This document shows positions 18,522 through 28,247 of a stretch of DNA of 64,000 bases, one piece after another; position 1 is the stretch's first letter; every line of letters begins with the position of its first letter. The stretch is from positions 372,001 to 436,000 of the forward strand of contig NZ_BMFQ01000001.1 in the NCBI RefSeq assembly GCF_014638915.1. Reading direction: 5' to 3'. The stretch comes from Xanthomarina arctica (GTDB taxonomy: Bacteria; Bacteroidota; Bacteroidia; Flavobacteriales; Flavobacteriaceae). The translations under genes were made by a program, and so were the position numbers. The notes beneath the pieces were generated by a model. The model saw only the letters and a list, made by a program, of their open reading frames with translations, was not told where the DNA came from and made no database searches.

Positions 18522-19577
18522 ATGAAAATTAACGGAATTCAACAATTAGGAGTAGGAGTAGTAGATGTGCATGAGGCATGGAAATGGTATCGCGAGCATT
18601 TTTCTATGGATATTTTAATTTTCGATGAGGAAGCTGTTGCAGAACTAATGCTTGCTCATACTAACGGAGAAACGGCTTCAAGACATGCCATTTTAGCATT
18701 GAACATGGAAGGCGGCGGCGGTTTTGAAATCTGGCAACATACAGGTAAAAAGCCAACTCCAAAAGTGACTCCCATTGTATTAGGAGATCTGGGTATAAAT
18801 ATTGGCGTTTTAAAAAGTGATAATGTTGAAGCGGCTTATGCGAAATACAAAGCATCCGGATTAAATTTATTGGGAGAAGTTTCGGTCTCACCAAGTGGAT
18901 CTAAACATTTTTTCCTGAAGGATCCTTATGATAATATTTGGGAAGTAAAAGAACATCAATTCGTTTTCAGTAAAGAAACAGCTGTTAATGGAGGTGTTTT
19001 TGGAACCGTAATCGGAGTCAAAAATATTGATGAAAGCTTAGTTGTTTACAGAGATATTTTAGGATTTGACAAGGTCGTTTATGATGAAACCAAAGTTTTT
19101 GAAGACCTTTCTGGCATTCCTGGAGGGAATCAAAAATTTAGAAGAGTTATTTTACGTCATTCAGATGTTAAAAGTGGCGCTCTAAGCCCAATTTTTGGTG
19201 ATTCCGAAATTGAATTACTGCAAGTAATTGACGGATCACCAAAAGATATTTATGAAGGTAGAATTTGGGGAGATCCAGGTTTCATTCATTTGTGTTACGA
19301 TATTAATGACATGGACGCTTTAAGAGAAAAAGCAGAAGGTTTTGGATTTCCATTTACGGCAGATAGCGCAAGAGCCATGGACACTTTTGATATGGGAGAT
19401 GCTGCTGGAAACTTTTCTTACATCCAAGCTCCAGAAGGAACATTAATCGAATTTGTGGAAACACACAAAATCCCATTGGTTAAAAAAATTGGATGGTATA
19501 TTGATTTTAGAAAGAGAGGAAATCATCCATTGCCAAATTGGATTTTAAAGTTGTTTCGCTTCAAAAGAGTTAAATAG
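18522..19577 (+). CDS. VOC-superfamily protein with two glyoxalase-like domains
   Basis: This 351-residue protein contains two vicinal-oxygen-chelate domains, at about 3-140 (IQQLGVGVVDVHEAWKWYRE) and about 155-315 (GTVIGVKNIDESLVVYRDIL). VOC proteins include glyoxalases, ring-cleaving dioxygenases and antibiotic-binding proteins. The two-domain form fits an extradiol-dioxygenase or glyoxalase/bleomycin-resistance arrangement. Possible metal ligands are the His or Gln of the first strand and the Glu of GTLIEFVE near residue 310. The C-terminal 30 residues are basic. The SDR gene just upstream suggests a shared small-molecule pathway. The exact reaction is unknown. Confidence 0.82.
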   Translation: MKINGIQQLGVGVVDVHEAWKWYREHFSMDILIFDEEAVAELMLAHTNGETASRHAILALNMEGGGGFEIWQHTGKKPTPKVTPIVLGDLGINIGVLKSDNVEAAYAKYKASGLNLLGEVSVSPSGSKHFFLKDPYDNIWEVKEHQFVFSKETAVNGGVFGTVIGVKNIDESLVVYRDILGFDKVVYDETKVFEDLSGIPGGNQKFRRVILRHSDVKSGALSPIFGDSEIELLQVIDGSPKDIYEGRIWGDPGFIHLCYDINDMDALREKAEGFGFPFTADSARAMDTFDMGDAAGNFSYIQAPEGTLIEFVETHKIPLVKKIGWYIDFRKRGNHPLPNWILKLFRFKRVK

Positions 19578-19671
19578 GACATTCGGAAGAACAATGGCAA
19601 GTCACATCCTATTTCATCAAAAATAATTTAGATAATCCAGTAACAAATCTGGTAATATCGATAATAAAAAA

Positions 19672-19712
19672 AAAACCTCAATCTATTCATAATTAAATAG
19701 TTGAGGTTTTAT
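19672..19712. terminator. Bidirectional hairpin between the VOC gene and tRNA-Leu
   Basis: AAAACCTCAA (19672-19681) pairs with TTGAGGTTTT (19701-19710). On the reverse strand the hairpin lies six bases after the tRNA 3' end and is followed by a long U-run (A-run at 19665-19675 on the + strand), so it should stop tRNA transcription. On the + strand it also ends the VOC unit. Confidence 0.75.
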
Positions 19713-19715
19713 TTG

Positions 19716-19795
19716 TACTCAAGGCGGGAATCGAACCCGCACTCCGAAGAATCGGATTTTGAATCCGACGTGTCTACCAATTCCACCACTTGAGC
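19716..19795 (-). tRNA. tRNA-Leu(CAA)
   Basis: Read on the reverse strand, the 7-bp acceptor stem GCTCAAG pairs with CTTGAGT (one G-U pair) and has discriminator A. The anticodon stem TCGGA/TCCGA carries the loop TTCAAAA, giving anticodon CAA (19759-19761 on the + strand), which reads UUG. The T-arm GCGGGTTCGATTCCCGC is canonical. The longer variable arm fits a class II leucine tRNA. CCA is not encoded. Confidence 0.95.
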
Positions 19796-19806
19796 AAAGT
19801 AGACTG

Positions 19807-19836
19807 CAAAATTATAAAATAAAATACGACAAACAA
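19807..19836 (-). promoter_or_regulatory. Promoter of tRNA-Leu
   Basis: On the reverse strand TAATTTTG (19814-19807) matches the Bacteroidota TAnnTTTG -7 box. It lies 19 bases after a TTG (19836-19834), and 11 bases separate it from the tRNA 5' end. Confidence 0.6.
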
Positions 19837-19860
19837 TTAAAAATTGTGTCTTTTATCCTT

Positions 19861-19888
19861 TTGGAGTTGAAATAAATTCCTAAATTTG
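19861..19888 (+). promoter_or_regulatory. Promoter of prs
   Basis: TTG at 19861-19863 and TAAATTTG at 19881-19888 are separated by 17 bases, a near-perfect Bacteroidota -33/-7 pair. The start codon lies 51 bases downstream. Confidence 0.7.
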
Positions 19889-19939
19889 CACCTCAATTAA
19901 CAAAAACGATTTAATTCGTTATAAAACAATAGTTTAGCC

Positions 19940-20881
19940 ATGCCAAACGGAAACACAGAAGCTAAAATTTTTACTTGTACACAAAGTAAAGAACTTGCTA
20001 TTAAAATTGCAACCGCTTTTGGTGTACCACTAGGTAATGTTATAACCTCTACTTATAGCGATGGTGAGTTTCAACCATCTTATGAAGAATCTATTAGAGG
20101 AACTCGTGTTTTTATTATTGGCTCTACAAATCCTGGTCCAGAAAATTTAATGGAAATGTTGTTAATGTTAGATGCGGCTAAACGTGCATCTGCAAGACAT
20201 ATTACAGCTGTACTTCCTTATTTTGGATGGGCAAGACAAGATAGAAAAGATAAACCTAGAGTACCAATTGCTGCAAAATTAGTAGCAAAGATGTTGGAAG
20301 TAGCTGGAGCTACTCGAATTATTACCATGGATTTACATGCAGATCAAATTCAAGGTTTTTTCGAAAAACCTGTAGATCATTTATTTGCATCCACTATATT
20401 TTTACCTTATTTACAGAGTTTAAATTTGGATAATCTAACCATTGCTTCTCCAGACATGGGAGGATCAAAACGAGCTTATGCTTATTCTAAAGCTTTAAAA
20501 AGCGATGTGGTAATTTGTTACAAACAAAGAGCCCAAGCCAATATTATTTCTCATATGGAACTTATTGGAGATGTTACTGGTAAAAACGTAGTCTTAGTAG
20601 ACGACATGGTTGATACAGCAGGAACGCTTACCAAAGCAGCCGATTTAATGATGGAACGTGGCGCATTAAGCGTTAGAGCAATTTGTACACATCCTATTTT
20701 ATCTGGTAACGCTTACGAAAAGTTAGAACAATCAAAATTAGAAGAATTAATTGTAACAGATTCTATTCCTCTAAAACAGAAATGTAGCAAAATTCGTGTA
20801 TTAAGTTGTGCCGACCTTTTTGCAGATGTCATGCATAATGTGCATTACAACAAATCAATTAGTTCTAAATTTATCATGTAG
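19940..20881 (+). CDS. prs: Ribose-phosphate pyrophosphokinase
   Basis: PRPP synthetase makes 5-phosphoribosyl-1-diphosphate from ribose-5-phosphate and ATP, feeding purine, pyrimidine, histidine, tryptophan and NAD synthesis in the cytosol. At 313 residues it has the standard class I length. Visible signatures are the N-terminal FTCTQSKELAIKIA region and the flexible-loop ATP site (PYFGWARQDRK). MDLHADQIQGFF is the cation-binding signature, and VLVDDMVDTAGTL is the PRPP loop. It has its own promoter and is followed after 78 bases by the L25 gene. The same order (tRNA-prs-rplY-pth) is, as I recall, common in Flavobacteriaceae. Confidence 0.97.
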   Translation: MPNGNTEAKIFTCTQSKELAIKIATAFGVPLGNVITSTYSDGEFQPSYEESIRGTRVFIIGSTNPGPENLMEMLLMLDAAKRASARHITAVLPYFGWARQDRKDKPRVPIAAKLVAKMLEVAGATRIITMDLHADQIQGFFEKPVDHLFASTIFLPYLQSLNLDNLTIASPDMGGSKRAYAYSKALKSDVVICYKQRAQANIISHMELIGDVTGKNVVLVDDMVDTAGTLTKAADLMMERGALSVRAICTHPILSGNAYEKLEQSKLEELIVTDSIPLKQKCSKIRVLSCADLFADVMHNVHYNKSISSKFIM

Positions 20882-20959
20882 CTTCGGCTAAAAATCAATT
20901 TCCTTAATTAAGGTTTTTGACAAAAAAAGAATATTAATAATAACTATATATTTTAAACA

Positions 20960-21595
20960 ATGAAATCAATTACAATCAACGGATCTCAAAGAGAAAGCGT
21001 AGGCAAGAAAGCAACAAAAGCCTTACGTAATGCTGGTCAGGTTCCTTGCGTATTATACGGAGGAGACAAACCAGTTCATTTTAATGCAGAACAGTTAGCC
21101 TTTTCTAAACTGGTTTACACACCTAATGCGCATACAGTTGTGATTACCTTAGAAAATGGTGATACATTCAATGCCATTATGCAAGATATCCAGTTTCACC
21201 CAGTAACAGACAATATTTTACACATCGATTTTTATCAATTGTTCGAAGACAAAGCAATTATGATGGAAATTCCTGTACACTTTGTTGGAAACTCAAAAGG
21301 TGTTAAAGCTGGTGGTGTATTACGTAAAAACGCTCGTAAATTACGTGTTAAAGCTTTACCTAGTAATTTACCAGATTTTATCGAAATAGATATTACTCCT
21401 TTAAAAATTGGAAGTAAATTATATGTTACAGCTTTAGAAAATGAAGCTTACAAAATTATGCATCCAGATAACACTGTAGTTTGTCAAATTAAACGTGCAA
21501 GAGCCGCTATGGCAATTGCTGCTGAAGATGACGAAGAAGAAACTGAAGGTGCTGAAGGAGAAACTCCAGAAGATGCTTCTGAAGCTCAAGAATAG
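20960..21595 (+). CDS. rplY: 50S ribosomal protein L25/general stress protein Ctc
   Basis: This 5S-rRNA-binding ribosomal protein is in the long Ctc form, with an N-terminal L25 domain (about 1-92) and a C-terminal beta domain (about 95-185). It opens with [20 protein letters not shown] and keeps the RNA-contacting PCVLYGG block. An acidic tail ([23 protein letters not shown]) ends the 211-residue protein, a feature of Bacteroidota Ctc proteins. It lies between prs and pth, and a perfect palindromic terminator follows. The family call is firm. Confidence 0.96.
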   Translation: MKSITINGSQRESVGKKATKALRNAGQVPCVLYGGDKPVHFNAEQLAFSKLVYTPNAHTVVITLENGDTFNAIMQDIQFHPVTDNILHIDFYQLFEDKAIMMEIPVHFVGNSKGVKAGGVLRKNARKLRVKALPSNLPDFIEIDITPLKIGSKLYVTALENEAYKIMHPDNTVVCQIKRARAAMAIAAEDDEEETEGAEGETPEDASEAQE

Positions 21596-21617
21596 ACCTT
21601 AATAGGTTAAGTTATTT

Positions 21618-21650
21618 AAAAGCATTCTGATATATCAGAATGCTTTTTTT
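21618..21650 (+). terminator. Terminator of rplY
   Basis: The palindrome AAAAGCATTCTGATA/TATCAGAATGCTTTT (21618-21632 and 21633-21647) is perfect over 15 bases per arm. A run of T follows at once. The stop codon of the L25 gene is 23 bases upstream. Confidence 0.9.
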
Positions 21651-21734
21651 ATTTTTGTCTATATGATTTGTCACTTCTTAAAAAAACTATTCAACAAACA
21701 AAGTGCTTCTGTCATTAACGAAGAAACGAACACA

Positions 21735-22301
21735 ATGAAAAAATTTTTAATTGTTGGTCTTGGTAATATTGGTGAACAATACGTAAACACAAGACATAAT
21801 ATAGGTTTTAAAGTCTTAGACCATTTAGCTCAAAAAGAAGATCTAACCTTTGAAACTCAAAAATTAGCAGACATAGCCACTTACAAATTTAAAGGAAGAA
21901 CCTTTATATTGGTAAAGCCTAACACCTACATGAATTTAAGTGGAAAGGCCCTACTTTATTGGTTAACTAAAGAAAAAATTCCTATTGAAAATTTATTAGT
22001 AATTACTGACGATTTAAACCTGCCTTTTGGAAGCATTCGTTTAAAAATGAAAGGTAGTGCTGGGGGACACAACGGGTTAAAAGATATTCAAGAAAAGCTA
22101 AATACCACCAATTACAATAGATTTAGATTTGGAATAAGCGATGAGTTTAGTAAAGGTTCCCAAGTAGATTATGTGTTAGGAGAATGGGAAGACGAAGAAA
22201 ACAAAATTCTTCCTGAACGCTTAGATAAATCCATTGAATTAATAAAATCTTTTGGAACAGCAGGCATTAATAATACCATGAATACATTTAATGGTAAATA
22301 A
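21735..22301 (+). CDS. pth: Peptidyl-tRNA hydrolase
   Basis: Pth hydrolyses the ester bond of peptidyl-tRNAs released from stalled ribosomes. The catalytic core is visible in the order KKFLIVGLGNIGEQYVNTRHNIGF (substrate Asn and catalytic His in TRHNIG) then KPNTYMNLSG. ITDDLNLPFGSIRLK and GSAGGHNGLKDI follow. The chosen ATG gives 188 residues, the usual length. An ATG 72 bases upstream (21663) adds a 24-residue basic/hydrophobic extension. A TAnnTTTG-like box at 21650-21657 would place the transcript start on top of that codon, so the shorter start is preferred. A flavobacterial extension cannot be excluded. A perfect 32-base palindrome follows as terminator. Confidence 0.93.
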   Translation: MKKFLIVGLGNIGEQYVNTRHNIGFKVLDHLAQKEDLTFETQKLADIATYKFKGRTFILVKPNTYMNLSGKALLYWLTKEKIPIENLLVITDDLNLPFGSIRLKMKGSAGGHNGLKDIQEKLNTTNYNRFRFGISDEFSKGSQVDYVLGEWEDEENKILPERLDKSIELIKSFGTAGINNTMNTFNGK

Positions 22302-22332
22302 AAAAAGGGAAGCTCATGAGCTTCCCTTTTTT
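22301..22332. terminator. Bidirectional palindromic terminator between pth and the M36-like protease
   Basis: A perfect inverted repeat with arms of 16 bases (22301-22316 and 22317-22332) ends in A-runs and T-runs on both sides. It serves the convergent genes on both strands and overlaps the last base of the pth stop codon. Confidence 0.9.
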
Positions 22333-22351
22333 AGTATTATTCTTATTTATA

Positions 22352-25120
22352 TTATTCAACAACAATCTTTTGAATTGTTTGTCTCTCTCCATCTGAAATT
22401 TTAACTAAATACATTCCAGATTCGGCATTATTTAAAGTGATTTCTTGATTAAATCTTGAAGTAGTTTCAAACGTATTATTAAATATGGAACGTCCTCTAA
22501 TATCATAAACCTCCACATTAATATTTTTGTTAGACCCCGTATTCATCATAATGTTAAACGACCCATTATTTGGATTTGGATAAATAGCAAAATCTTCAAA
22601 AGTATTTTCCGCAATTGAAACCGTTGGTGAAGCGCAGATTTCTATAGACCAATCATTTAAAACACCAGTAATTATACTCCAATTATCTGTAATGGAAATG
22701 GTCCAATCTCCAGCACCATCCATTCCAGAAAACACACTTAAGGGAGAAGACGGATTATAGTCTCCTGTTGTTGAAGCACAATTAAATGCAGAGAATCCAT
22801 CAGCAAAATTAACAACAATATTATCTTCATCATCACATTCTCTATTATACAAGGTTGTTGCAGTTGTACCATTAGGATGAATTATTTCGATTATTAAATC
22901 ATTAATCCAAGAATGCGACACGTTTACACTTACAGTTACATAATCAATAGTAACAGAGCTAGGAATATTAATGACACTAACTGCTGGTGCTCCAGAATCA
23001 CCATTACCTCCTGTTCCATCAGGAATTGGAAGATTTAAATCTTGTTCCGAAGTATAGGTTGTACAACTAGGACAAGCCGCTCCAGAAACCACAGATATAT
23101 AATCAGATAATGTTAAAGTATCTGTTCCAAAAGAGTTTGTAACCTCTAAAGTAACACCATATACACCTGTTGACGCGTAAGTTACAGAAGGGTTTTGCTC
23201 TGTTGAAGTCCCTGGAGAACCACCTTCAAACGACCAAGCCCAAGATGTTCCCGCTGGAGATGTCTCATCCATAAAGTTAACCGTATTATTTGTATCTAAA
23301 CAAATGGTTTCATTATCTGCACTAAAAGCAGCTACTGGAGGTCCAGCAATTGCTGGTAAAGTATAACCACAAGCTGTTAAATTAGTATGGATCGTATTAA
23401 TCTCAGAATTTGTATAACCTAAGTTAATTGCCGCTTGGTACACAGCAACTGCCGCATCATTTTGACTTGAAGAACCGTTTGTCATCCCTAAGCCTTCATA
23501 AAATATTTTGTCCATACGTTGTTGACCAATTTCATCCCAAACGGTCATTAAACAACTTGCCCAAATTTGACCATCTGCATGTACTTGTCCAACCAATCCG
23601 CCTGGATAGATGGCACTATAATTTGTAATTCTACCATTCCAACATGTGTTATGTCCATCCCAATTAAATACATAATTCCATGCTGCATCTCCAGAAGTCC
23701 AATAACCGTTAGCTATACTAACACCTCTGTTATAAGATTGGGCAACATAATCTCCGGAACCTTCACTTAACCCATCAACTTGAGATAATCCTCCTGACGT
23801 AACCCAGTCATGCAATCCATGTCCTAATTCGTGATGAATAACATCTGAATCTTCGCCATCATCAATACAACCTTCTCCAAATTGCAATTGACCAGAACCA
23901 GAATTATAAGACGAATTATCAGCTCCATTGAAGCCATGAGGATCAAAACGAACTCCCGAACTATATTGATAAGGCAAAACATTACAGCCTAATTCATCAT
24001 TAATATAACCCATCAAATAATCAATATGATAATACACATTAACAGCTTCGAAGGCATCATCTGATCTATTAAAATTAAAATCAGGAGATGCTTGGGTAAA
24101 CAAACCATTATAAGGTCCTGCAAAATCAATTATTTCAGCTCTAGGCCCTACTAAAGAATAAGTACCACCACTTAAAGTTATATCTCTTAAGGTAACACTA
24201 AATCTAGCAGCATCTAAAGTGGCATTCGTAGCATCATTGTCATCAACATATTGACCTCCATATGCTACAGTATTTGAAGATAGTGGATCTGGATTGAATA
24301 CCATTCCTGTCCCTTCTGCTCTTCTAAAATCTTCTGTTCCAGAATTTAAATTCTTTTCTTTTTCATGATCACAATTCTCATCATGGGCTCCCTCCTTATG
24401 GTCACAATAATAATGTGCCATATCGACCACTTTAAAAATCTGGCCAGTACGTGCATCTACAAAAACATGCCATTCTCCAGCAGGAGTATCAGAAACAATT
24501 GTAACTTCATGGGCTAATCGCGTAATTTTTGAATTTTTATAAACCATTAAACGACTGTCATTAAAAGATACTTGAGATTCTGGCTTTAAATAATCAATCG
24601 CTATTTGATACGCATTTGCTTCTGAAACTGTTGGCTGTACATTAGGTAAATTAACATGAACCTCATAACTATTCATTACAAATACCACCTTATTCTCTGG
24701 TGAAATACTAATAGTCAACTCTCCTTTGTTAACCGGGTAGTCCCCAGAATACTGACGATATCTCACTACGGAACCTGCATTTGTAGATCTTGTTGCGTGA
24801 TGGCGAAGATTTGAAATTTCATTTTTCTTAATTCCAAATCTTTCAGATTCATGCTCTATATAATACATAGCCATGGCTTCTGGTGTTCCTTGTGGTACTT
24901 CGTAATTTAGTCCATAAAGTGCCATTGGAAACCCTGTTTCTAAATTAACACGCATGTTACTTTTAATCTCAGAGTCCACTTTTTCATCTGCTGCAAGACT
25001 TATTTCAAAATCTCTAGCCGGCATTGGCTTTTGAGCCATCAAATTCAAATTAAATAAAATGACCGTTAGAAATAACAGGTTCATTTTACTCCATTTTAGA
25101 TGAGTAGTTTTTAATTTCAT
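22352..25120 (-). CDS. Secreted M36-like (fungalysin family) metalloprotease with PKD, P-domain and T9SS sorting domain
   Basis: This 922-residue secreted protease has a signal peptide (about 1-29, ending LMAQ). An FTP/PepSY-like inhibitory propeptide covers about 35-235. The gluzincin-like catalytic domain carries zinc ligands His430, His434 (HELGH) and Glu453 (LSEGSGDY), with Glu431 as base. A PKD-like domain follows at about 598-680 (SPAGTSWAWSFEGGSPGTST), then a proprotein-convertase-type P-domain at about 690-825. The C-terminal type A sorting domain (IYPNPNNGSFNIMM to the end) directs export through the type IX system. Fungalysins cleave a wide range of proteins and this one probably degrades extracellular protein. 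It is divergent from an M43-like protease gene. Confidence 0.9.
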   Translation of the reverse strand: MKLKTTHLKWSKMNLLFLTVILFNLNLMAQKPMPARDFEISLAADEKVDSEIKSNMRVNLETGFPMALYGLNYEVPQGTPEAMAMYYIEHESERFGIKKNEISNLRHHATRSTNAGSVVRYRQYSGDYPVNKGELTISISPENKVVFVMNSYEVHVNLPNVQPTVSEANAYQIAIDYLKPESQVSFNDSRLMVYKNSKITRLAHEVTIVSDTPAGEWHVFVDARTGQIFKVVDMAHYYCDHKEGAHDENCDHEKEKNLNSGTEDFRRAEGTGMVFNPDPLSSNTVAYGGQYVDDNDATNATLDAARFSVTLRDITLSGGTYSLVGPRAEIIDFAGPYNGLFTQASPDFNFNRSDDAFEAVNVYYHIDYLMGYINDELGCNVLPYQYSSGVRFDPHGFNGADNSSYNSGSGQLQFGEGCIDDGEDSDVIHHELGHGLHDWVTSGGLSQVDGLSEGSGDYVAQSYNRGVSIANGYWTSGDAAWNYVFNWDGHNTCWNGRITNYSAIYPGGLVGQVHADGQIWASCLMTVWDEIGQQRMDKIFYEGLGMTNGSSSQNDAAVAVYQAAINLGYTNSEINTIHTNLTACGYTLPAIAGPPVAAFSADNETICLDTNNTVNFMDETSPAGTSWAWSFEGGSPGTSTEQNPSVTYASTGVYGVTLEVTNSFGTDTLTLSDYISVVSGAACPSCTTYTSEQDLNLPIPDGTGGNGDSGAPAVSVINIPSSVTIDYVTVSVNVSHSWINDLIIEIIHPNGTTATTLYNRECDDEDNIVVNFADGFSAFNCASTTGDYNPSSPLSVFSGMDGAGDWTISITDNWSIITGVLNDWSIEICASPTVSIAENTFEDFAIYPNPNNGSFNIMMNTGSNKNINVEVYDIRGRSIFNNTFETTSRFNQEITLNNAESGMYLVKISDGERQTIQKIVVE

Positions 25121-25318
25121 AGTTTATTATATTGGTTATGCTTCTAAAATAGAAATATTTAACGTCATTTTAAAATTTTTTAGAGCTTAAAAGCATTGCT
25201 CATCAATTATTTATGTTAAAATGTCATGTTTCTGGTCGAAATTTAATAAAAGGCTAGACTTCTTCCTTAAATTTTATATATTTTTATACATTAATAATTA
25301 ATTATTCCTCCTTACATT

Positions 25319-28168
25319 ATGAAAAAAGACTACTTTAAGAAAGTATTGGGCTTATTTATGTTTATGATGATTTTTAGTTTGCATGCGCAACAAAAATCAA
25401 ATTCAACTTCAAATTCAAGAACAGATTCCAATGAGCCATTACAATTAACAGAAGAAAACCAAAGGCATTTCAACGAAACTGGCTTTGTAAGATGTGCTAC
25501 TGTAGAAATGGATGAGTTACGTAGACAAAAAGATCCTACAATCCAATCTCAAGAAGCTTTTGAAAACTGGTTAGCTCCTTTAATAGAAGCTCGCAAAATA
25601 AGAGTAGCTGAAGAAAAAGCCAACGGAACCTTTAGACGTGCAGTGGTGAATATTCCAATTGTATTTCACGTTCTTACTGGATCTCAAGGTGATACTAACG
25701 ATTTATCTGCAGCAAGAATTCAAGCTCAAATAGATCAATTAAATATTGATTTTAGAAACTTAGCAGGAAGCACACATGCTGCGGCAACAGATGCTGAAAT
25801 TAATTTTATTCCTGCAATGATAGATCCTGATGGAAATGCCATGACAGAACCTGGAATTGATAGAGTTTATGGATATTCAGGAACTATTTCTACAGCTGCT
25901 TTAGATAATACTATTAAACCTGCTACCATATGGGATCGCTCTTTATATGCAAATATTTGGACAGCAAATCTTGGTGGTGGTTTATTAGGGTATGCGCAAT
26001 TCCCTTCTAACTCGACTCTTCCGGGATTAGATACTAATGGAGGCTCTGCTCTTACAGATGGTGTTGTAATTTTAGCTGGAAGTGTTGGTTCTGTAGCAAA
26101 TCCAGGAACAGCTTCTCCTTATAACTTAGGACGTACTTTAACTCATGAAGTTGGTCATTGGATAGGATTAAGACATATTTGGGGAGACTCAACTTGTGGA
26201 AATGATTATTGCGCAGACACGCCACAAACTACAACTTCTAATGGTGGTTGCCCATCGAACCAAACAACTTGTGATGGGATTAGAGATATGGTTGAAAATT
26301 ACATGGATTATACCAACGATGCTTGTATGAACATATTTACTTTCGATCAAGTAAATAGAATGGTTACCGTTCTTGAAAATGGAACTGGTATTTCGAATTT
26401 ACCAAATTCGACTACAGGAAATTCTGAACCAGTAATAGCCTTTGGAACTCCAAACGTTAGCGAAGTAGAAGGAACAAGTTGCAATTCTCGTTTTGTTGAC
26501 ATCTCTGTAAATATAGGGTTAGCTCCTTCTGAAAATGCTACTGTTACTTTTTCATTAAGTGGCACTGCAACAAATTTGGTGGATTATGAATTAATAACGC
26601 CTAACCTTACTTTCAATGCAGGTTCTAATGACAATCAATACTTAACACTTGCAATCTTTGAAGATGCTTTTATTGAAAATGATGAAACCATTATTGTAAA
26701 CATGTCTTTATCCACAACGGGAGATGCAGAATTAGCAACAAATGGTTCTGAGACTCTAACTTACACGATTAATGACGACGATGATGCTCCAAATTTCGGG
26801 ACTTTAACGACCTTAATAGATGAAGATTTTGAAAGTTATTCAGATTTTATAATTGACAATATTGGAGAATGGATCACTTTAGATTTAGATGAATTAGGAA
26901 CTTACGCCGCTGTAGAAGATCCTACTTATCCTAATGCATATGGAGAGATGGCTTATCAAATATACAATCCATCTACTACCACTCCTTCACCTTCTACAAA
27001 TGATTTAACAGGAGCTTCTGGAGAAACAAGAAATTTCGATCCACATAGTGGTTCAAAATATGCTGGATCATGGGCTGGAAGTCCAGAAGGTGGCGTTACA
27101 GCAAACAACGACTGGTTAATTTCTCCTGTCCTTTCTTTAGGAGTATCAGGAAATTCGGTTTCTTTTTGGGTAAAATCTTTATCCAACACTTATGGTCTAG
27201 AAAACTATAATGTAGGTGTTTATGTTGGGACCGGGATTCCAACTTCAGGATCAGATTTCACATTGATTTCTGCTTCTTCTGAGACAGCTCCTTATGGCAC
27301 TTGGTCTGAAGACACTTATGATCTATCTGCTTACAATAATCAAGAAATTAGAATTGGAATACACTGTATTTCTGCCGATAGATATATGTTTATGGTAGAT
27401 GATTTTAGTGCTGTTTCATTCTTTCAAAATAATGTTCAAACAACTGTAAATACTGGAACAGCAGCTTCCATGCAATTTTCTGGCTCAGGAGATGCTTATG
27501 CATTTGATAGTTCATCTAAAAATATCATGGCTAGATTACAAAACGGTGATACCTTCGATTATGGTTGTGCAGACGTTTCGGTTAATCGTGCGGGTACGGA
27601 ATCTCAAGTTTATGAAAACACAGACCCTACAGAATTTGTAATGAGTAAATCGTTTACTATTAATACAACAAATACAAGTACTACAGGAAATGTTACTGCT
27701 TCATTTTACTTTACGGAAGATGAAATTGCTGGATGGGAAACCGCTACTGGAAAATCTAGAGCAGATTTATACATTATTAGAGAAGTAGACGGCAACGTTG
27801 AAGATATTGTAGCTGCTACTATTGGTAGTTTCAGTACAGATGTTACACTAGAGGCAAACGTTTCTGGATTAAATGGTAACTTTTATTTTGGCCCGTTAAA
27901 CGCTTATTTAAGAGTGGAGAACCATGCGTTTAACAACTTTAGCATGTTTCCAAATCCTGTAACAAACCTGTTAACTATAAAATCAGGTAATAATACGTTA
28001 CCAGATGCTTATGTTATTTATAACCTGTTAGGTCAAGTTGTGCTAAGTAAAACAATTAATAATGAATCGGACTTATTAATAAATACTTCGACTTTAAGCA
28101 ATGGGATGTATTTTATTAAAATAGCTCAAGAATCAAAACAAATTTCTTTACCGTTTATTAAGAAATAA
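25319..28168 (+). CDS. Secreted M43-like (pappalysin/cytophagalysin) metalloprotease with T9SS sorting domain
   Basis: This 949-residue secreted protease has a signal peptide of about 23 residues (ending LHAQ) and a short propeptide that includes a Cys (VRCATVEMDEL). This Cys could form a cysteine switch, as is known in pappalysins. The metzincin site HEVGHWIGLRH gives zinc ligands His276, His280 and His286 with base Glu277. The Met-turn lies in NYMDYTNDACMNIFT. Further domains are a Calx-beta-like segment (about 375-490), a MAM/choice-of-anchor-like beta-sandwich (about 500-700), and a C-terminal type IX sorting domain (FSMFPNPVTNLLTI onward). It shares a 198-base intergenic region with the divergent M36-like gene. 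An intrinsic terminator follows. Confidence 0.9.
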   Translation: MKKDYFKKVLGLFMFMMIFSLHAQQKSNSTSNSRTDSNEPLQLTEENQRHFNETGFVRCATVEMDELRRQKDPTIQSQEAFENWLAPLIEARKIRVAEEKANGTFRRAVVNIPIVFHVLTGSQGDTNDLSAARIQAQIDQLNIDFRNLAGSTHAAATDAEINFIPAMIDPDGNAMTEPGIDRVYGYSGTISTAALDNTIKPATIWDRSLYANIWTANLGGGLLGYAQFPSNSTLPGLDTNGGSALTDGVVILAGSVGSVANPGTASPYNLGRTLTHEVGHWIGLRHIWGDSTCGNDYCADTPQTTTSNGGCPSNQTTCDGIRDMVENYMDYTNDACMNIFTFDQVNRMVTVLENGTGISNLPNSTTGNSEPVIAFGTPNVSEVEGTSCNSRFVDISVNIGLAPSENATVTFSLSGTATNLVDYELITPNLTFNAGSNDNQYLTLAIFEDAFIENDETIIVNMSLSTTGDAELATNGSETLTYTINDDDDAPNFGTLTTLIDEDFESYSDFIIDNIGEWITLDLDELGTYAAVEDPTYPNAYGEMAYQIYNPSTTTPSPSTNDLTGASGETRNFDPHSGSKYAGSWAGSPEGGVTANNDWLISPVLSLGVSGNSVSFWVKSLSNTYGLENYNVGVYVGTGIPTSGSDFTLISASSETAPYGTWSEDTYDLSAYNNQEIRIGIHCISADRYMFMVDDFSAVSFFQNNVQTTVNTGTAASMQFSGSGDAYAFDSSSKNIMARLQNGDTFDYGCADVSVNRAGTESQVYENTDPTEFVMSKSFTINTTNTSTTGNVTASFYFTEDEIAGWETATGKSRADLYIIREVDGNVEDIVAATIGSFSTDVTLEANVSGLNGNFYFGPLNAYLRVENHAFNNFSMFPNPVTNLLTIKSGNNTLPDAYVIYNLLGQVVLSKTINNESDLLINTSTLSNGMYFIKIAQESKQISLPFIKK

Positions 28169-28190
28169 ATTTTAATTCCAAATAAATTTG

Positions 28191-28227
28191 AAAGAGGATT
28201 GATGTTTATCAATCCTCTTTTTTTATT
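28191..28227 (+). terminator. Terminator of the M43-like protease gene
   Basis: AAAGAGGATTGAT (28191-28203) pairs with ATCAATCCTCTTT (28208-28220) across a GTTT loop, and a T-run follows. Confidence 0.9.
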
Positions 28228-28247
28228 TTTGAACAAATTATTCAACC

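Noticed and set aside
20882-20959. Possible regulatory RNA or riboswitch between prs and rplY
   Set aside because: The 78-base gap is A/T-rich and shows no pairing pattern of a known riboswitch class.
28228-28247. FMN riboswitch upstream of ribF
   Set aside because: Only about 20 bases lie between the terminator and the start codon, too short for the motif.
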